Shown here in pieces: positions 25,969 through 35,031 of a stretch of DNA of 61,818 nucleotides (positions are counted from its first letter, which is position 1; each line of letters begins with the position of its first letter). The stretch comes from an uncultured Clostridia bacterium (GTDB lineage: Bacteria > Bacillota > Clostridia > Oscillospirales > Oscillospiraceae). The notes beneath the pieces were generated by a model that saw nothing but the letters and a program-made list of their open reading frames with translations, was not told the DNA's origin and ran no database searches. The DNA is taken from NCBI GenBank assembly GCA_947173485.1, contig CAMWFH010000015.1, positions 1 through 61,818 on the forward strand, in the 5' to 3' direction. The position numbers and the translations under genes were made by a program.

Positions 25969-25998
25969 ACGCGGCGCGGCGAGTCAGCCGCGCCGCGT
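25969..25998 (+). terminator. Intra-operon hairpin (partial terminator)
   Basis: ACGCGGCGCGGC and GCCGCGCCGCGT are a perfect 12-bp stem with loop GAGTCA, followed by an AT-rich stretch with only a weak T-run. It lies between the binding protein and the ATPase, so it likely lowers downstream expression and protects the upstream mRNA. Confidence 0.7.
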
Positions 25999-26029
25999 AT
26001 AAAATTTTCAAGAATGGAGGCGTATCCCT

Positions 26030-27547
26030 ATGCAGGAAGGTGCGGTATTGGAGATGCGGGGCATCTGCAAGGAATTTCCCGGCGTGCGCGCCCTTCACAA
26101 TGTGGACTTCACCCTGCGGGAAGGGGAGATCCACGCCCTGATGGGAGAGAACGGCGCGGGGAAGTCCACCCTGATCAAGGTCCTCACCGGCGTACACCCC
26201 AAGGACGGCGGCGAGGTCCATATCAAGGGCATAGAGGGCCCGGCGGTCATCCGCTCCCCCCAGGATGCCCAGAACGCGGGCATCAGCACCGTCTACCAGG
26301 AGATCACCCTGTGCCCCAACCTGACGGTGGCGGAGAACATGTACATCGGCCGCACCAAGGGAATGGGGGCCAACTGGAAGGCCATGAACGACGGCGCGGG
26401 GAAGATCCTCACATCCCTGGGCATCCCCGCCAGTCCCAAGCAGCAGCTGGGGAGCTGCTCCATCGCCGTGCAGCAGATGGTGGCCATCGCCCGGGCGGTG
26501 GACATGGAGTGCAAGGTGCTGATCCTGGATGAGCCCACCTCCTCCCTGGACGAGCAGGAGGTGGTGAAGCTCTTCGGCCTGATGCGGGACCTGAAGGCCA
26601 AGGGGGTGGGCATCATCTTCGTCACCCACTTCCTGGAGCAGGTCTACGAGGTCTGCGACCGGATCACCGTCCTCCGGGACGGCCAGCTGGTGGGCGAGTA
26701 CGTCATCGAGGACCTGCCCCGGGTCCAGCTGGTGAGCAAGATGCTGGGCAAGGAGCTGGACGACATGGCCGACATCAAGGGCGAGACCGGCGGTACAGCG
26801 GTGAGCCTGGAGGGCGACCCGGTGCTGGAGGCCACGGGGCTGTGCAGCAACGCGGGCATCAAGCCCTTCGACTTCTCCATCCGCAAGGGGGAGGTCACCG
26901 GCTTCACTGGTCTTTTGGGCTCCGGCCGCAGCGAGTGCGTCCGGGCCATCTTCGGCGCGGACCATGTGACCGGGGGCAACGTGAAGATGGACGGCAAGGC
27001 CGTCAAGATCCGCAAGCCCCTGGACGCCATGAAGAAGGGCATCGGCTACCTGCCGGAGGACCGGAAGGGCGATGGCATCGTAGGGGACCTCAGCGTCCGG
27101 GAGAACATCATCCTGGCCCTCCAGGTGATGAAGGGCTTCTTCCGTCCCTTCTCCAGGGCCCAGGCGGAGGCCTTCGCCGATGAGTACATCAAGCTGCTGG
27201 AGATCAAGACCGCCTCATCGGACACCCCCATCAAGTCCCTCTCCGGCGGCAACCAGCAGAAGTGCATCCTGGCCCGGTGGCTCCTCACCGACCCCAAATA
27301 CCTGATCCTGGACGAGCCCACCCGGGGCATCGACATCGGCACCAAGATCGAGATCCAGAAGCTGGTCCTCAAGCTGGCCGCGGAGGGCAAGAGCGTCACC
27401 TTCATCTCCTCGGAGATCGACGAGATGCTGCGCACCTGCTCCCGGCTCATCGTCATGCGGGACCGGAAGGCCGTAGGCGAGCTCAACGGGGAGGACCTGA
27501 CCCAGACCAAGATCATGGCGACCATCGCAGGAGGTGACAAGGAATGA
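26030..27547 (+). CDS. Sugar ABC transporter ATP-binding protein (two ABC domains)
   Basis: The 505-residue protein has two ABC domains in one chain, as in MglA/RbsA/YtfR. Domain 1 has Walker A GENGAGKST near residue 40 and Walker B LILDEPTSSLD but a degenerate signature (LGSCSIAVQQ). Domain 2 has LSGGNQQK and LILDEPTRGID but its Walker A region is altered (GLLGSGRSE), normal for this family. It powers uptake through the two permeases that follow and overlaps the first by 4 bp. GGAGG lies upstream of ATG. Confidence 0.93.
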   Translation: MQEGAVLEMRGICKEFPGVRALHNVDFTLREGEIHALMGENGAGKSTLIKVLTGVHPKDGGEVHIKGIEGPAVIRSPQDAQNAGISTVYQEITLCPNLTVAENMYIGRTKGMGANWKAMNDGAGKILTSLGIPASPKQQLGSCSIAVQQMVAIARAVDMECKVLILDEPTSSLDEQEVVKLFGLMRDLKAKGVGIIFVTHFLEQVYEVCDRITVLRDGQLVGEYVIEDLPRVQLVSKMLGKELDDMADIKGETGGTAVSLEGDPVLEATGLCSNAGIKPFDFSIRKGEVTGFTGLLGSGRSECVRAIFGADHVTGGNVKMDGKAVKIRKPLDAMKKGIGYLPEDRKGDGIVGDLSVRENIILALQVMKGFFRPFSRAQAEAFADEYIKLLEIKTASSDTPIKSLSGGNQQKCILARWLLTDPKYLILDEPTRGIDIGTKIEIQKLVLKLAAEGKSVTFISSEIDEMLRTCSRLIVMRDRKAVGELNGEDLTQTKIMATIAGGDKE

Positions 27548-28653
27548 CGACCCCCGTGAAAGACCCAAAGGCCCCTGTGCAAAAGCCCCGTGAGGGATTG
27601 CTCAAGCGGCTCACCCGGCACCAGCTGTTCATCCCCTTGGCGGCCCTGGCGCTGCTGGTGCTGTTCAACCTGATCGCCGACCCCAGCTTCTTCATGGTCA
27701 CCATGAAGGAGAACAGCCTGGGCAACCCGGTCCTCAGCGGCAACATCATCTCTGTCCTGGACAACGCCTCGGAGCTGGTCATCTTGGCCATCGGCATGAC
27801 CCTGGTCACCGCCTCCTCCGGCGGGCAGGACATCTCGGTAGGCGCGGCCATGGCCATCGCCGGCAGCGTCATCCTCCGGCTGGTCTGCGGCGGGCAGGTC
27901 TCCGCTGACACGATGGCGATGCCCCTGATCCTGGCTGTCCTCGCCGGCGTCGTGGTGTCCGCCCTCTTCGGGGCCTTCAACGGCGCCCTGGTGGCCTACT
28001 TCAAGATCCAGCCCATGGTGGCCACCCTGATCCTGTTCACCGCCGGCCGCTCCATCGCGGCCTGGATCAACAACAACCAGCTGCCTATCATGAACGACCT
28101 CTCCTTCAAATACGCCGGGACCTTCCTCCCCGGCATCCCGGTCCCCACTCCCATCTTCATCACCGCCGCCGTGATCCTGTTCTTCTGGCTGGCGCTGAAG
28201 TTCACCAACCTAGGGCTCTATACCCAGTCGGTGGGGATCAACGCCAGCTCCTCCCGGCTCAACGGCCTGGACCCCAAGCTGATCAAGCTCCTCACCTATG
28301 TGATCCTGGGGGTGTGCGTGGCCATCGCCGGCTTCGTCCGGGTCAGCCGCAGCGGCTCCATCAACTACTCCCGAATCGCGGAGAACATCGAGATGGACGC
28401 CATCCTGGCCGTGGCCCTGGGGGGCAACGCCCTTGGCGGCGGCAAGTTCAATATCTACGGCTCCATCGTGGGGGCCTATGTGATCCAGTTCCTTACCACC
28501 ACCCTCTATAAGTATGAGGTGCCCTCCACGGCCCTGCCCGCCTATAAGGCGGTGGTGGTCATCCTGCTGGTGGTCCTCAGCGCCCCGGTGGTGCAGGAGA
28601 AGCTGGCCAACCTGAAGAGAGCGCCTGTGAAGGCGGCAAAGGAGGTGTCCTGA
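27544..28653 (+). CDS. Sugar ABC transporter permease 1
   Basis: A 369-residue integral membrane protein of the BPD_transp_2 family with about eight to ten hydrophobic helices, the signature GMTLVTASSGGQDISVGA and a cytoplasmic loop contacting the ATPase (NASSSRLNGLDPKLIK). Two different permeases in one operon point to a heterodimeric channel as in YtfT/YjfF. Start overlaps the ATPase stop by 4 bp; stop is 1 bp before the next start. Confidence 0.92.
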   Translation: MTTPVKDPKAPVQKPREGLLKRLTRHQLFIPLAALALLVLFNLIADPSFFMVTMKENSLGNPVLSGNIISVLDNASELVILAIGMTLVTASSGGQDISVGAAMAIAGSVILRLVCGGQVSADTMAMPLILAVLAGVVVSALFGAFNGALVAYFKIQPMVATLILFTAGRSIAAWINNNQLPIMNDLSFKYAGTFLPGIPVPTPIFITAAVILFFWLALKFTNLGLYTQSVGINASSSRLNGLDPKLIKLLTYVILGVCVAIAGFVRVSRSGSINYSRIAENIEMDAILAVALGGNALGGGKFNIYGSIVGAYVIQFLTTTLYKYEVPSTALPAYKAVVVILLVVLSAPVVQEKLANLKRAPVKAAKEVS

Positions 28654-28654
28654 C

Positions 28655-29701
28655 ATGGCGAAAGAGCTCACAGTCGATAAGCAGGGACGGATCCGGGAGC
28701 GGGCCGCCATGAGCGATACCAACCTGCTGCTGACCATCACCGTAGTGGTCTTCTTCCTCCTCTACCTGTCCGCCGTGGTCTTCCTGGGCGGCGGCTTCAC
28801 CAAGCCCCAGAACTTCCTGAACATCCTGAACAACAATGCCTCCCTGATCGTCCTGGCCTGCGGCATGAGCCTGGTGATGATCACCGGCGGCATCGACATC
28901 AGCGTCGGCGCCGTCACCTGCCTGGTGTGCATGACCAGCGCGGTGAATTTAGAGCAGCAGGGGGGCAGCATCTTCACCGTCATCCTGATCGGCCTGGGCA
29001 TCGGCCTGGCCTTCGGGGTCATCCAGGGCTTCCTGGTGGCCTATCTGGGCATCCAGCCCTTCATCATCTCCCTGGCGGGGATGTTCTTCGCCAAGGGCAT
29101 GACCACCATCGTCAGCAAGGAGCCCGTCCGGGTGACCAGCGAGGGCTTCCTGGCGGTGAAGGACACTCGTATCATCGTTCCCGGCCTGGGGGCCAACAAC
29201 AAGCTGGGCCAGTACGTCCCGGCCTATGTGGAGATAGGGGTGATCGTGGCGCTGCTGGTGGTGATCGCCCTGTTCTGCCTGCTGCGCTGGACCAAGCTGG
29301 GCCGCGCCTTCTATGCCGTGGGCGGCAACAGCCAGAGCGCCAATATGCTGGGCATCAACGTGCGCCGGACCAAGTTCCTGGCCCATGTGCTGTGCTCCCT
29401 GCTGGCCGGCGTGGGCGGCATCCTGTACTTCCTCCATGTGGGCAGCGGCGACGTGGCCAACGGCGCGGGAGACGAGATGAACGCCATCGCCTCCTCCATC
29501 ATCGGCGGCACCCTGCTCACCGGCGGCGTGGGCAACGTGGCGGGCACCTTCTTCGGCGTGCTCAGCCTGAACACCATCAAGCGCATCGTCTCCTCCCTGG
29601 GCTTTGACGAGGCCTGGTGGTCCAATATCACCGTGGCCGCCATGCTCTGCCTGTTCCTGGTGATCCAGAGCGTGGTCCTGTTGCGGAAGAACAAGAAGTA
29701 A
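28655..29701 (+). CDS. Sugar ABC transporter permease 2
   Basis: The 348-residue second permease has the family signature GMSLVMITGGIDISVGAV and GNSQSANMLGINVRRTK as the coupling loop. About nine membrane helices are predicted. It is homologous to, but clearly different from, the first permease and corresponds to YjfF/AraZ-type partners. GGAGG-like RBS lies inside the preceding gene's end (AAAGGAGGTGT). It is followed by the kinase gene after 15 bp. Confidence 0.92.
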   Translation: MAKELTVDKQGRIRERAAMSDTNLLLTITVVVFFLLYLSAVVFLGGGFTKPQNFLNILNNNASLIVLACGMSLVMITGGIDISVGAVTCLVCMTSAVNLEQQGGSIFTVILIGLGIGLAFGVIQGFLVAYLGIQPFIISLAGMFFAKGMTTIVSKEPVRVTSEGFLAVKDTRIIVPGLGANNKLGQYVPAYVEIGVIVALLVVIALFCLLRWTKLGRAFYAVGGNSQSANMLGINVRRTKFLAHVLCSLLAGVGGILYFLHVGSGDVANGAGDEMNAIASSIIGGTLLTGGVGNVAGTFFGVLSLNTIKRIVSSLGFDEAWWSNITVAAMLCLFLVIQSVVLLRKNKK

Positions 29702-29716
29702 GGGGGAGGAAACGCT

Positions 29717-31243
29717 ATGAAGACCTGTTTGGGCATCGAGCTGGGCTCCACCCGCATCAAGGCCGTCACCATCGACGGCAACTTCCATCCCGTCTCCACT
29801 GGGGACTACACCTGGGCCTCCCGGTATGAGAACGGCGTCTGGACCTATCCCCTGGAGGAGGTCTGGACCGGGCTGAAGGCCGCCCTCGCCAAGGTGGAGC
29901 ACCGGGAGGACATCGCCGCCATGGGCGTATCCGCCATGATGCACGGCTACCTGGCCTTCGACAAGGACTGGAATCTGCTCACTCCCTTCCGCACCTGGCA
30001 GAACACCATCACCGGCCAGGCGGCGGCGGCGCTGACGGAGCTGTTCGGCTTCAACATCCCCCAGCGCTGGTCCATCGCCCACCTGTATCAGGCGATCTTG
30101 AACAAGGAGGACCATGTCCCCCAGATCGCCCACCTGACCACCCTGGCGGGCTACATCCACCACGCCCTCACCGGCGTGAACGCCGTGGGCATCGGCGAGG
30201 CGTCCGGGATGTTCCCCATCGACAGCGCCGCGCTGGACTACGACGCCGGGATGCTGGCGCGCTTTGACGCCCTGGCGGAGGTCCAGGACCTCCCCTGGCG
30301 TCTGAAGGACCTGCTCCCCAAGGTGCTGGTGGCCGGCCAGGAGGCCGGGCGGCTCACCGAGGACGGTTCCCGGCTGCTGGACGGCCTGCTCTCCCCCGGC
30401 GTCCCCTTCGCCCCGGCAGAGGGGGACGTGGGCACCGGCATGACCGCCACCAACGCCGTAGCCCCCCGGACGGGCAACGTGTCCGCCGGCACCTCCATCT
30501 TCTCTATGGTGGTGCTGGAGCGGCCGCTGCAAAGGGTCTATGAGGAGATCGACCTGGTGACCACCCCCACCGGCGCGCCGGCGGCCATGGTCCACTGCAA
30601 CAACTGCACCAACGACACCAACGCCTGGGTGGGCGTCCTGGGGGAGACCGCCCGTCTCTTCGGGGCGGAGCCCGCCGTAGACGAGCTCTACCAGACGCTC
30701 TATAAGAAGAGCCTGGAGGGCGACTTAGACTGCGGCGGCGTGCTGGTGTGCAACTACCTGGCCGGAGAGGGCGTCACCCATATCGACGCGGGCCGTCCCC
30801 TGGTGGTCCGCACGCCGGAGACCCGGTTCACCCTGGCCAACTTCTTCCGGGCCCAGCTCTACGCCACCCTGTCCACCCTGAAGATCGGCATGGACATCCT
30901 GGCAGAGGAGCAGGTGGCTATCGACTCCCTCACCGGCCACGGCGGGCTGTTCAAGACCCCCCAGGTGGGCCAGAGCTACTTGGCCGCCGCCTGTAACGCC
31001 CCTGTCACCTGTATGGAGACCGCCGGGGAGGGCGGGCCCTATGGGATGGCCCTGCTGTGCGCCTACTTGCTGTATAAGGAGGCCGGGGAGCGGCTGGAGG
31101 ACTTCCTGTCGGGGAAGGTGTTCGCCGGTGTGTCCGGCTCCACCATCCGGCCCGACCCCGCCTGCGTAGAGGGCTTCAACACCTACATCCAGCGGTACAA
31201 GGCCCTGCTGGAGGTGGAAAAGACCGCTGTGGAGAAACTATAA
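29717..31243 (+). CDS. FGGY kinase, predicted L-ribulokinase (AraK type)
   Basis: The 508-residue sugar kinase has the FGGY N-terminal phosphate loop ([16 protein letters not shown]) and a C-terminal half with AGTSIFSM and [17 protein letters not shown]. It lies between the transporter and araA-araD and would phosphorylate L-ribulose. It does not look like classic AraB (565 residues) and matches instead the alternative ribulokinase of Clostridia (AraK). Start ATG has GGGGGAGG upstream. Enzyme class is firm; ribulose specificity rests on context. Confidence 0.85.
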   Translation: MKTCLGIELGSTRIKAVTIDGNFHPVSTGDYTWASRYENGVWTYPLEEVWTGLKAALAKVEHREDIAAMGVSAMMHGYLAFDKDWNLLTPFRTWQNTITGQAAAALTELFGFNIPQRWSIAHLYQAILNKEDHVPQIAHLTTLAGYIHHALTGVNAVGIGEASGMFPIDSAALDYDAGMLARFDALAEVQDLPWRLKDLLPKVLVAGQEAGRLTEDGSRLLDGLLSPGVPFAPAEGDVGTGMTATNAVAPRTGNVSAGTSIFSMVVLERPLQRVYEEIDLVTTPTGAPAAMVHCNNCTNDTNAWVGVLGETARLFGAEPAVDELYQTLYKKSLEGDLDCGGVLVCNYLAGEGVTHIDAGRPLVVRTPETRFTLANFFRAQLYATLSTLKIGMDILAEEQVAIDSLTGHGGLFKTPQVGQSYLAAACNAPVTCMETAGEGGPYGMALLCAYLLYKEAGERLEDFLSGKVFAGVSGSTIRPDPACVEGFNTYIQRYKALLEVEKTAVEKL

Positions 31244-31255
31244 GGAGGAATTTTT

Positions 31256-32725
31256 GTGAAGTATTCGTTCTGGTTCGTAGTAGGCAGCCAGTTCCTGTAC
31301 GGTCCCGAGGTCCTGGAGACCGTGGCGGCCCGGGCGGCGGAGATGGCCGAGAAGCTCAGCCAGGCCCTGCCCTATCCCCTCATCTACAAAGTCACCGCCA
31401 AGACCAACAAGGAGATCGCCGACGTGGTCCGGGAGGCCAACTACGATGACAGCTGCGCCGGTATCGTCACCTGGTGCCATACCTTCTCCCCCAGCAAGAT
31501 GTGGATCAACGGCCTGGCGGCTCTCCAGAAGCCCTGGTGCCACTTCGCCACCCAGTATAACCGAGAGATCCCCAACGAGGAGATCGATATGGACTTCATG
31601 AACCTGAACCAGGCCGCCCACGGCGACCGGGAACACGGTTTCATCGGCGCCCGCCTGCGGCTGCCCCGGAAGGTGGTGGCCGGGTACTGGCAGGACGAGG
31701 CCGTCCAGAAGCGCATCGGCGACTGGATGAAAGCCGCCGTAGGGGCCGCGGTATCCAAGTCCATGCGGGTCATGCGCTTCGGCGACAATATGCGGGAGGT
31801 GGCCGTCACCGAGGGCGACAAGGTGGAGGTCCAGACCAAGCTGGGCTGGCAGGTGAACACCTGGGCCGTAGGCGACCTGGTGAAGGTGATGGACGCCGTC
31901 ACCGAGGCGGAGATCGACGCGCTGATGGAGACCTATCAGGCCAGCTACGACATCGCCACCGATAAGATCGACCATATCCGCTACCAGGCCCGGGAGGAGA
32001 TCGCCATCCAAAAGATGATGGATGCCGAGGGCTGCAAGGCCTTCTCCAACACCTTCCAGGACCTCTACGGCATGGAGCAGCTCCCCGGCCTGGCCAGCCA
32101 GCACCTGATGGCCCAGGGCTACGGCTACGGCGGCGAGGGCGACTGGAAGGTGGCCGCTATGACCGCCATCCTGAAGGCCATGGGCGAGGGCGGCAACGGC
32201 TGCTCCCTCTTTATGGAGGACTATACCTATAACCTGGAGCCGGGGAAGGAGTACTCCCTGGGGGCCCATATGCTGGAGGTCTGCCCCTGCTGTGCCGCCG
32301 GCCGGCCCCGGATTGAGACCCACCACCTGGGCATCGGCATGAACGAGAAGGACCCCGCCCGTCTGGTCTTTGAGGGCAAGGAGGGGGACGCCATCGTGGT
32401 CAGCCTGATCGACATGGGCGGCCGCCTGCGGCTCGTCTGCCAGGATATCCACTGCGTCAAGCCCATCCTGCCTATGCCCAACCTGCCGGTGGCCCGGGTC
32501 ATGTGGCAGGCAGAGCCCTCCCTGACAACGGGCGTGGAGTGCTGGATCGCCGCCGGCGGGGCCCACCACACGGTCCTCAGCTACGATGTGACGGCGGAGC
32601 AGATGAAGGACTGGTGTACCATGATGGACATCGAGTTCGTCCACATCGGCAAGGACACCACCGTGGAGAGCCTGGAGAAGGAGCTGTTCTACAACGATAT
32701 CGCCTGGAAGCTGAAGGGCCTGTAA
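31256..32725 (+). CDS. araA: L-arabinose isomerase
   Basis: The 489-residue enzyme converts L-arabinose to L-ribulose in the cytosol using a metal ion. The sequence keeps the family blocks: FWFVVGSQFLYG, WCHTFSPSKMW, EVCP...RPRIETHHLGIG with metal-ligand glutamate and histidine, and the C-terminal H residue region GGAHHTVLS. Length is normal (about 490-500). Start is GTG 31256 with AAGGAGG 6 bases before it. It is between the kinase and the epimerase. Confidence 0.97.
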   Translation: MKYSFWFVVGSQFLYGPEVLETVAARAAEMAEKLSQALPYPLIYKVTAKTNKEIADVVREANYDDSCAGIVTWCHTFSPSKMWINGLAALQKPWCHFATQYNREIPNEEIDMDFMNLNQAAHGDREHGFIGARLRLPRKVVAGYWQDEAVQKRIGDWMKAAVGAAVSKSMRVMRFGDNMREVAVTEGDKVEVQTKLGWQVNTWAVGDLVKVMDAVTEAEIDALMETYQASYDIATDKIDHIRYQAREEIAIQKMMDAEGCKAFSNTFQDLYGMEQLPGLASQHLMAQGYGYGGEGDWKVAAMTAILKAMGEGGNGCSLFMEDYTYNLEPGKEYSLGAHMLEVCPCCAAGRPRIETHHLGIGMNEKDPARLVFEGKEGDAIVVSLIDMGGRLRLVCQDIHCVKPILPMPNLPVARVMWQAEPSLTTGVECWIAAGGAHHTVLSYDVTAEQMKDWCTMMDIEFVHIGKDTTVESLEKELFYNDIAWKLKGL

Positions 32726-32749
32726 GGCCGGCAGAGAAGGAGCGCGCGT

Positions 32750-33448
32750 ATGCTGGAAGAACTGAAGCGGAGGGTCTATGAGGCCAATATGGAGCTGCCC
32801 CGCCGGGGCCTTGTGACTTACACCTGGGGCAATGTCAGCGGCATCGACCGGGAGCAGGGCCTGTTCGTCATCAAGCCCTCCGGCGTGGACTACGAGGACC
32901 TGCGGCCGGAGGATCTGGTGGTGCTGGACCTGGAGGGGCGGCAGGTGGAGGGGGCGCTGCGGCCCTCCTCCGACACCAAGACCCACCTGGTGCTGTACAA
33001 CGCCTTCCCGGCGATCGGCGGCATCGTCCACACCCATAGCCCCCACGCCGTGGCCTGGGCCCAGGCGGGCCGGGACATCCCGGCCTATGGCACCACCCAC
33101 GCCGACTACTTCTACGGCCCCATCCCCTGCGCCCGGGACCTGAGCCAGGAGGAGATCGACCAGGACTATGAGACCAACACCGGCCATGTGATCGTGGAGA
33201 CCTTCACGAAGCGGGGAATCGACCCGGTCCACGTCCCCGGCGTCATCTGCCGCAGCCACGGCCCCTTCACCTGGGGCAAGGACGCGGCCCAGGCGGTGTA
33301 CCACTCAGTGGTGCTGGAGGAGGTGGCGAAGATGGCCCTGCTGACAGAGGCCGTGGAGCCCAAGGCCGCCCCGGCCCCCCAGCGGATCCTGGATAAGCAT
33401 TTCCTGCGCAAGCACGGGCCCAACGCTTATTACGGGCAGACGAGATGA
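32750..33448 (+). CDS. araD: L-ribulose-5-phosphate 4-epimerase
   Basis: A 232-residue class II aldolase-fold enzyme that gives D-xylulose-5-phosphate for the pentose phosphate pathway. Zinc ligands lie in [11 protein letters not shown] (the two His) and in a later His (SHGPFTW region); TWGNVSGID and [10 protein letters not shown] bind phosphate. Length is normal (about 231). GGAG is 8 bases before ATG. It ends the operon and a terminator follows. Confidence 0.97.
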   Translation: MLEELKRRVYEANMELPRRGLVTYTWGNVSGIDREQGLFVIKPSGVDYEDLRPEDLVVLDLEGRQVEGALRPSSDTKTHLVLYNAFPAIGGIVHTHSPHAVAWAQAGRDIPAYGTTHADYFYGPIPCARDLSQEEIDQDYETNTGHVIVETFTKRGIDPVHVPGVICRSHGPFTWGKDAAQAVYHSVVLEEVAKMALLTEAVEPKAAPAPQRILDKHFLRKHGPNAYYGQTR

Positions 33449-33464
33449 GCGGATGAGATACGGA

Positions 33465-33498
33465 CAGAGGCACGGCGTCCAGCCGTGCCTCTGCTGTC
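33465..33498 (+). terminator. Terminator of the arabinose operon
   Basis: CAGAGGCACGGC and GCCGTGCCTCTG form a perfect 12-bp stem with loop GTCCA, followed by CTGTCTTTATAT. Confidence 0.8.
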
Positions 33499-33506
33499 TT
33501 TATATC

Positions 33507-33950
33507 TTACCGTTTTTGGGGCGGCCTTGTCAGATAAAGGCCCAGGACATCTATCCCCGCCAGCAGCAGCTCCGCCAGGGGCATCTCGCCGACATGGCCG
33601 GTGCTGTCTAAGGCGATGGTGTTGATGAGATACAGCAGTCCCTCCCCCAGGAACACCGGTACACAGGCGGCGATACACCCCACATAGACCCACTTGGAGG
33701 CGGGCTGGGGCAGCCAAGGGGCGGCGGCGCTGCAAAGAGGGACCAGGAAGGGGCCCCACCGCACGAAGAGGGTAAAGCCGGCCCAGATCAGAAAGACAGA
33801 GACTGCGTAGAGGAAGGGCATATGCAGCCAGTCGAAGGAGCCGGAGGTCCAGAAGTCCCGGTAGGCCTCCAGCACCCGCCAGACGGCGGCGATCCGACAG
33901 CACAGCAGCCCTAAGGGCAGGGCGCTGGCTAAGAGCTTCTTGTATCCCAT
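33507..33950 (-). CDS. Hypothetical four-helix membrane protein
   Basis: A 147-residue protein with four hydrophobic segments (around residues 5-25, 45-65, 70-85 and 95-115). ATG 33950 follows a GGAGGACC-like RBS. I do not recognise the family. It has no charged catalytic motif and does not resemble AzlD or a transporter subunit. It lies alone between araD and the tRNA gene. Confidence 0.55.
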   Translation of the reverse strand: MGYKKLLASALPLGLLCCRIAAVWRVLEAYRDFWTSGSFDWLHMPFLYAVSVFLIWAGFTLFVRWGPFLVPLCSAAAPWLPQPASKWVYVGCIAACVPVFLGEGLLYLINTIALDSTGHVGEMPLAELLLAGIDVLGLYLTRPPQKR

Positions 33951-34119
33951 AGCCGGTCCTCCGTGTTATGACCACTCCCGGTCGATGATCTTGATGATAT
34001 TATATACAGATCAAAAGCGGTTTTCAACCCGAAACATCGCCTTAAAGATCAGGGAGGCCCCCTGCCCGGCGTGGTCCCCATCAAAGGAGGGGACTGCGCA
34101 GCGCAGGGGACCTCTGAGT

Positions 34120-34210
34120 TGGCGGAGCGGGTGGGATTCGAACCCACGGTACCATCGCTGGTACACCTGATTTCGAGTCAGGGCCGTTATGACCGCTTCG
34201 ATACCGCTCC
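34120..34210 (-). tRNA. tRNA-Ser (anticodon CGA)
   Basis: The minus strand folds as a type II tRNA: acceptor GGAGCGG/CCGCTCC, anticodon stem CCTGA/TCAGG with loop CTCGAAA, long variable arm (TGTACCAGCGATGGTACC), T-arm GTGGG TTCGAAT CCCAC, discriminator G and encoded CCA at 34120-34122. It reads the codon UCG. It begins 31 bases after the stop of the nucleotidyltransferase gene on the same strand. An inverted repeat GGTCCCC/GGGGACC (34073-34112) follows as a possible terminator. Confidence 0.95.
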
Positions 34211-34241
34211 CTATCGCAGATAGAGCATACCACATCCCGCT

Positions 34242-35018
34242 CTATTCTGCAAGCCTTTTTTGCGGCTGCTCCAGAGCGGAGAGGAACAGACTGTTCAGTG
34301 TGTCCCAACTTTTGGGCGGCTCCGGCGGCATCGCTTCCACCTGGGACCGCAGGAGGGGGAGGGTGCGCTCGATGAACTCGTTCAACACATCGATTCGGGG
34401 GGCCAGGCCCAGCTCCGGCGTGGTCCTCTTCCGCGCCAGCAGCTCCTCCACCACGCCCCGCAGCTCCGGCTCCAGCTGGGTCTCCACCAGGTCAGAGAAA
34501 GCCATGGGCGGCGGGGTCCCCCGCTCCAAGATCCACCGGCAGGCCAGCAGGGGCCGCAGGACGTAGAAGTATTTTTTCACCCGGACCGTCTCCCCCAGGA
34601 GATAGGCCCGGTAGTTCTTTTTCGCCATGCTCAGATAGTGCCACAGGCCGGACTTGGCCACGAAGTGGGCCTGGATGGTGGGCAGGAAGGACTGGAACAG
34701 CTCCGTGGTCCGGTAGACCACCGGGGACTGGCTCCACTCGAAGAGGGTGGGGTTGCCCCGGTGGAGCAGGCGGAAGGTCTTATCCAGGTCCCAGCCGTTG
34801 ATGTCCAGCACGGCGTCGATGGGGACCTCGATCACGTCTCGGGGGCTGTCCAGCCGGAGGTAGAACGCCTTGGGGCGCATATAGAAGAAGCGGACATCGT
34901 AGTCGCTGTCCGGGGAGGGGAAGCCCCAGGCCCGGCTGCCGGATTCCACCGCGTGCAAGATCGTGACCTGCTCCCGCTCCTCGATCTCCGCCAGCTTCTG
35001 TAGGATCGTCTCCCGCAT
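34242..35018 (-). CDS. RlaP-type polymerase-beta nucleotidyltransferase
   Basis: The 258-residue protein has the pol-beta nucleotidyltransferase core: GS at residues 27-28 (ESGSRAWGF) and acidic pair D39 and D41 (PDSDYDV), followed by a helical C-terminal domain (PF10127-like). This family, called RlaP in the RNA-repair literature, is often linked to RNA ligases and Ro/Y-RNA systems. Here it lies 13 bp after the DUF2828 gene, same strand, with AAGGAGG upstream, in a transcript that starts with tRNA-like units. Addition of nucleotides to an RNA end is an attractive but untested role. Confidence 0.85.
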   Translation of the reverse strand: MRETILQKLAEIEEREQVTILHAVESGSRAWGFPSPDSDYDVRFFYMRPKAFYLRLDSPRDVIEVPIDAVLDINGWDLDKTFRLLHRGNPTLFEWSQSPVVYRTTELFQSFLPTIQAHFVAKSGLWHYLSMAKKNYRAYLLGETVRVKKYFYVLRPLLACRWILERGTPPPMAFSDLVETQLEPELRGVVEELLARKRTTPELGLAPRIDVLNEFIERTLPLLRSQVEAMPPEPPKSWDTLNSLFLSALEQPQKRLAE

Positions 35019-35031
35019 GGCCGGTCCCTCC

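Noticed and set aside
31238..33304. Minus-strand frame of 688 codons opposite araA and araD
   Set aside because: Antisense shadow of two certain enzymes; low-complexity His/Val/Leu composition and no start signal.
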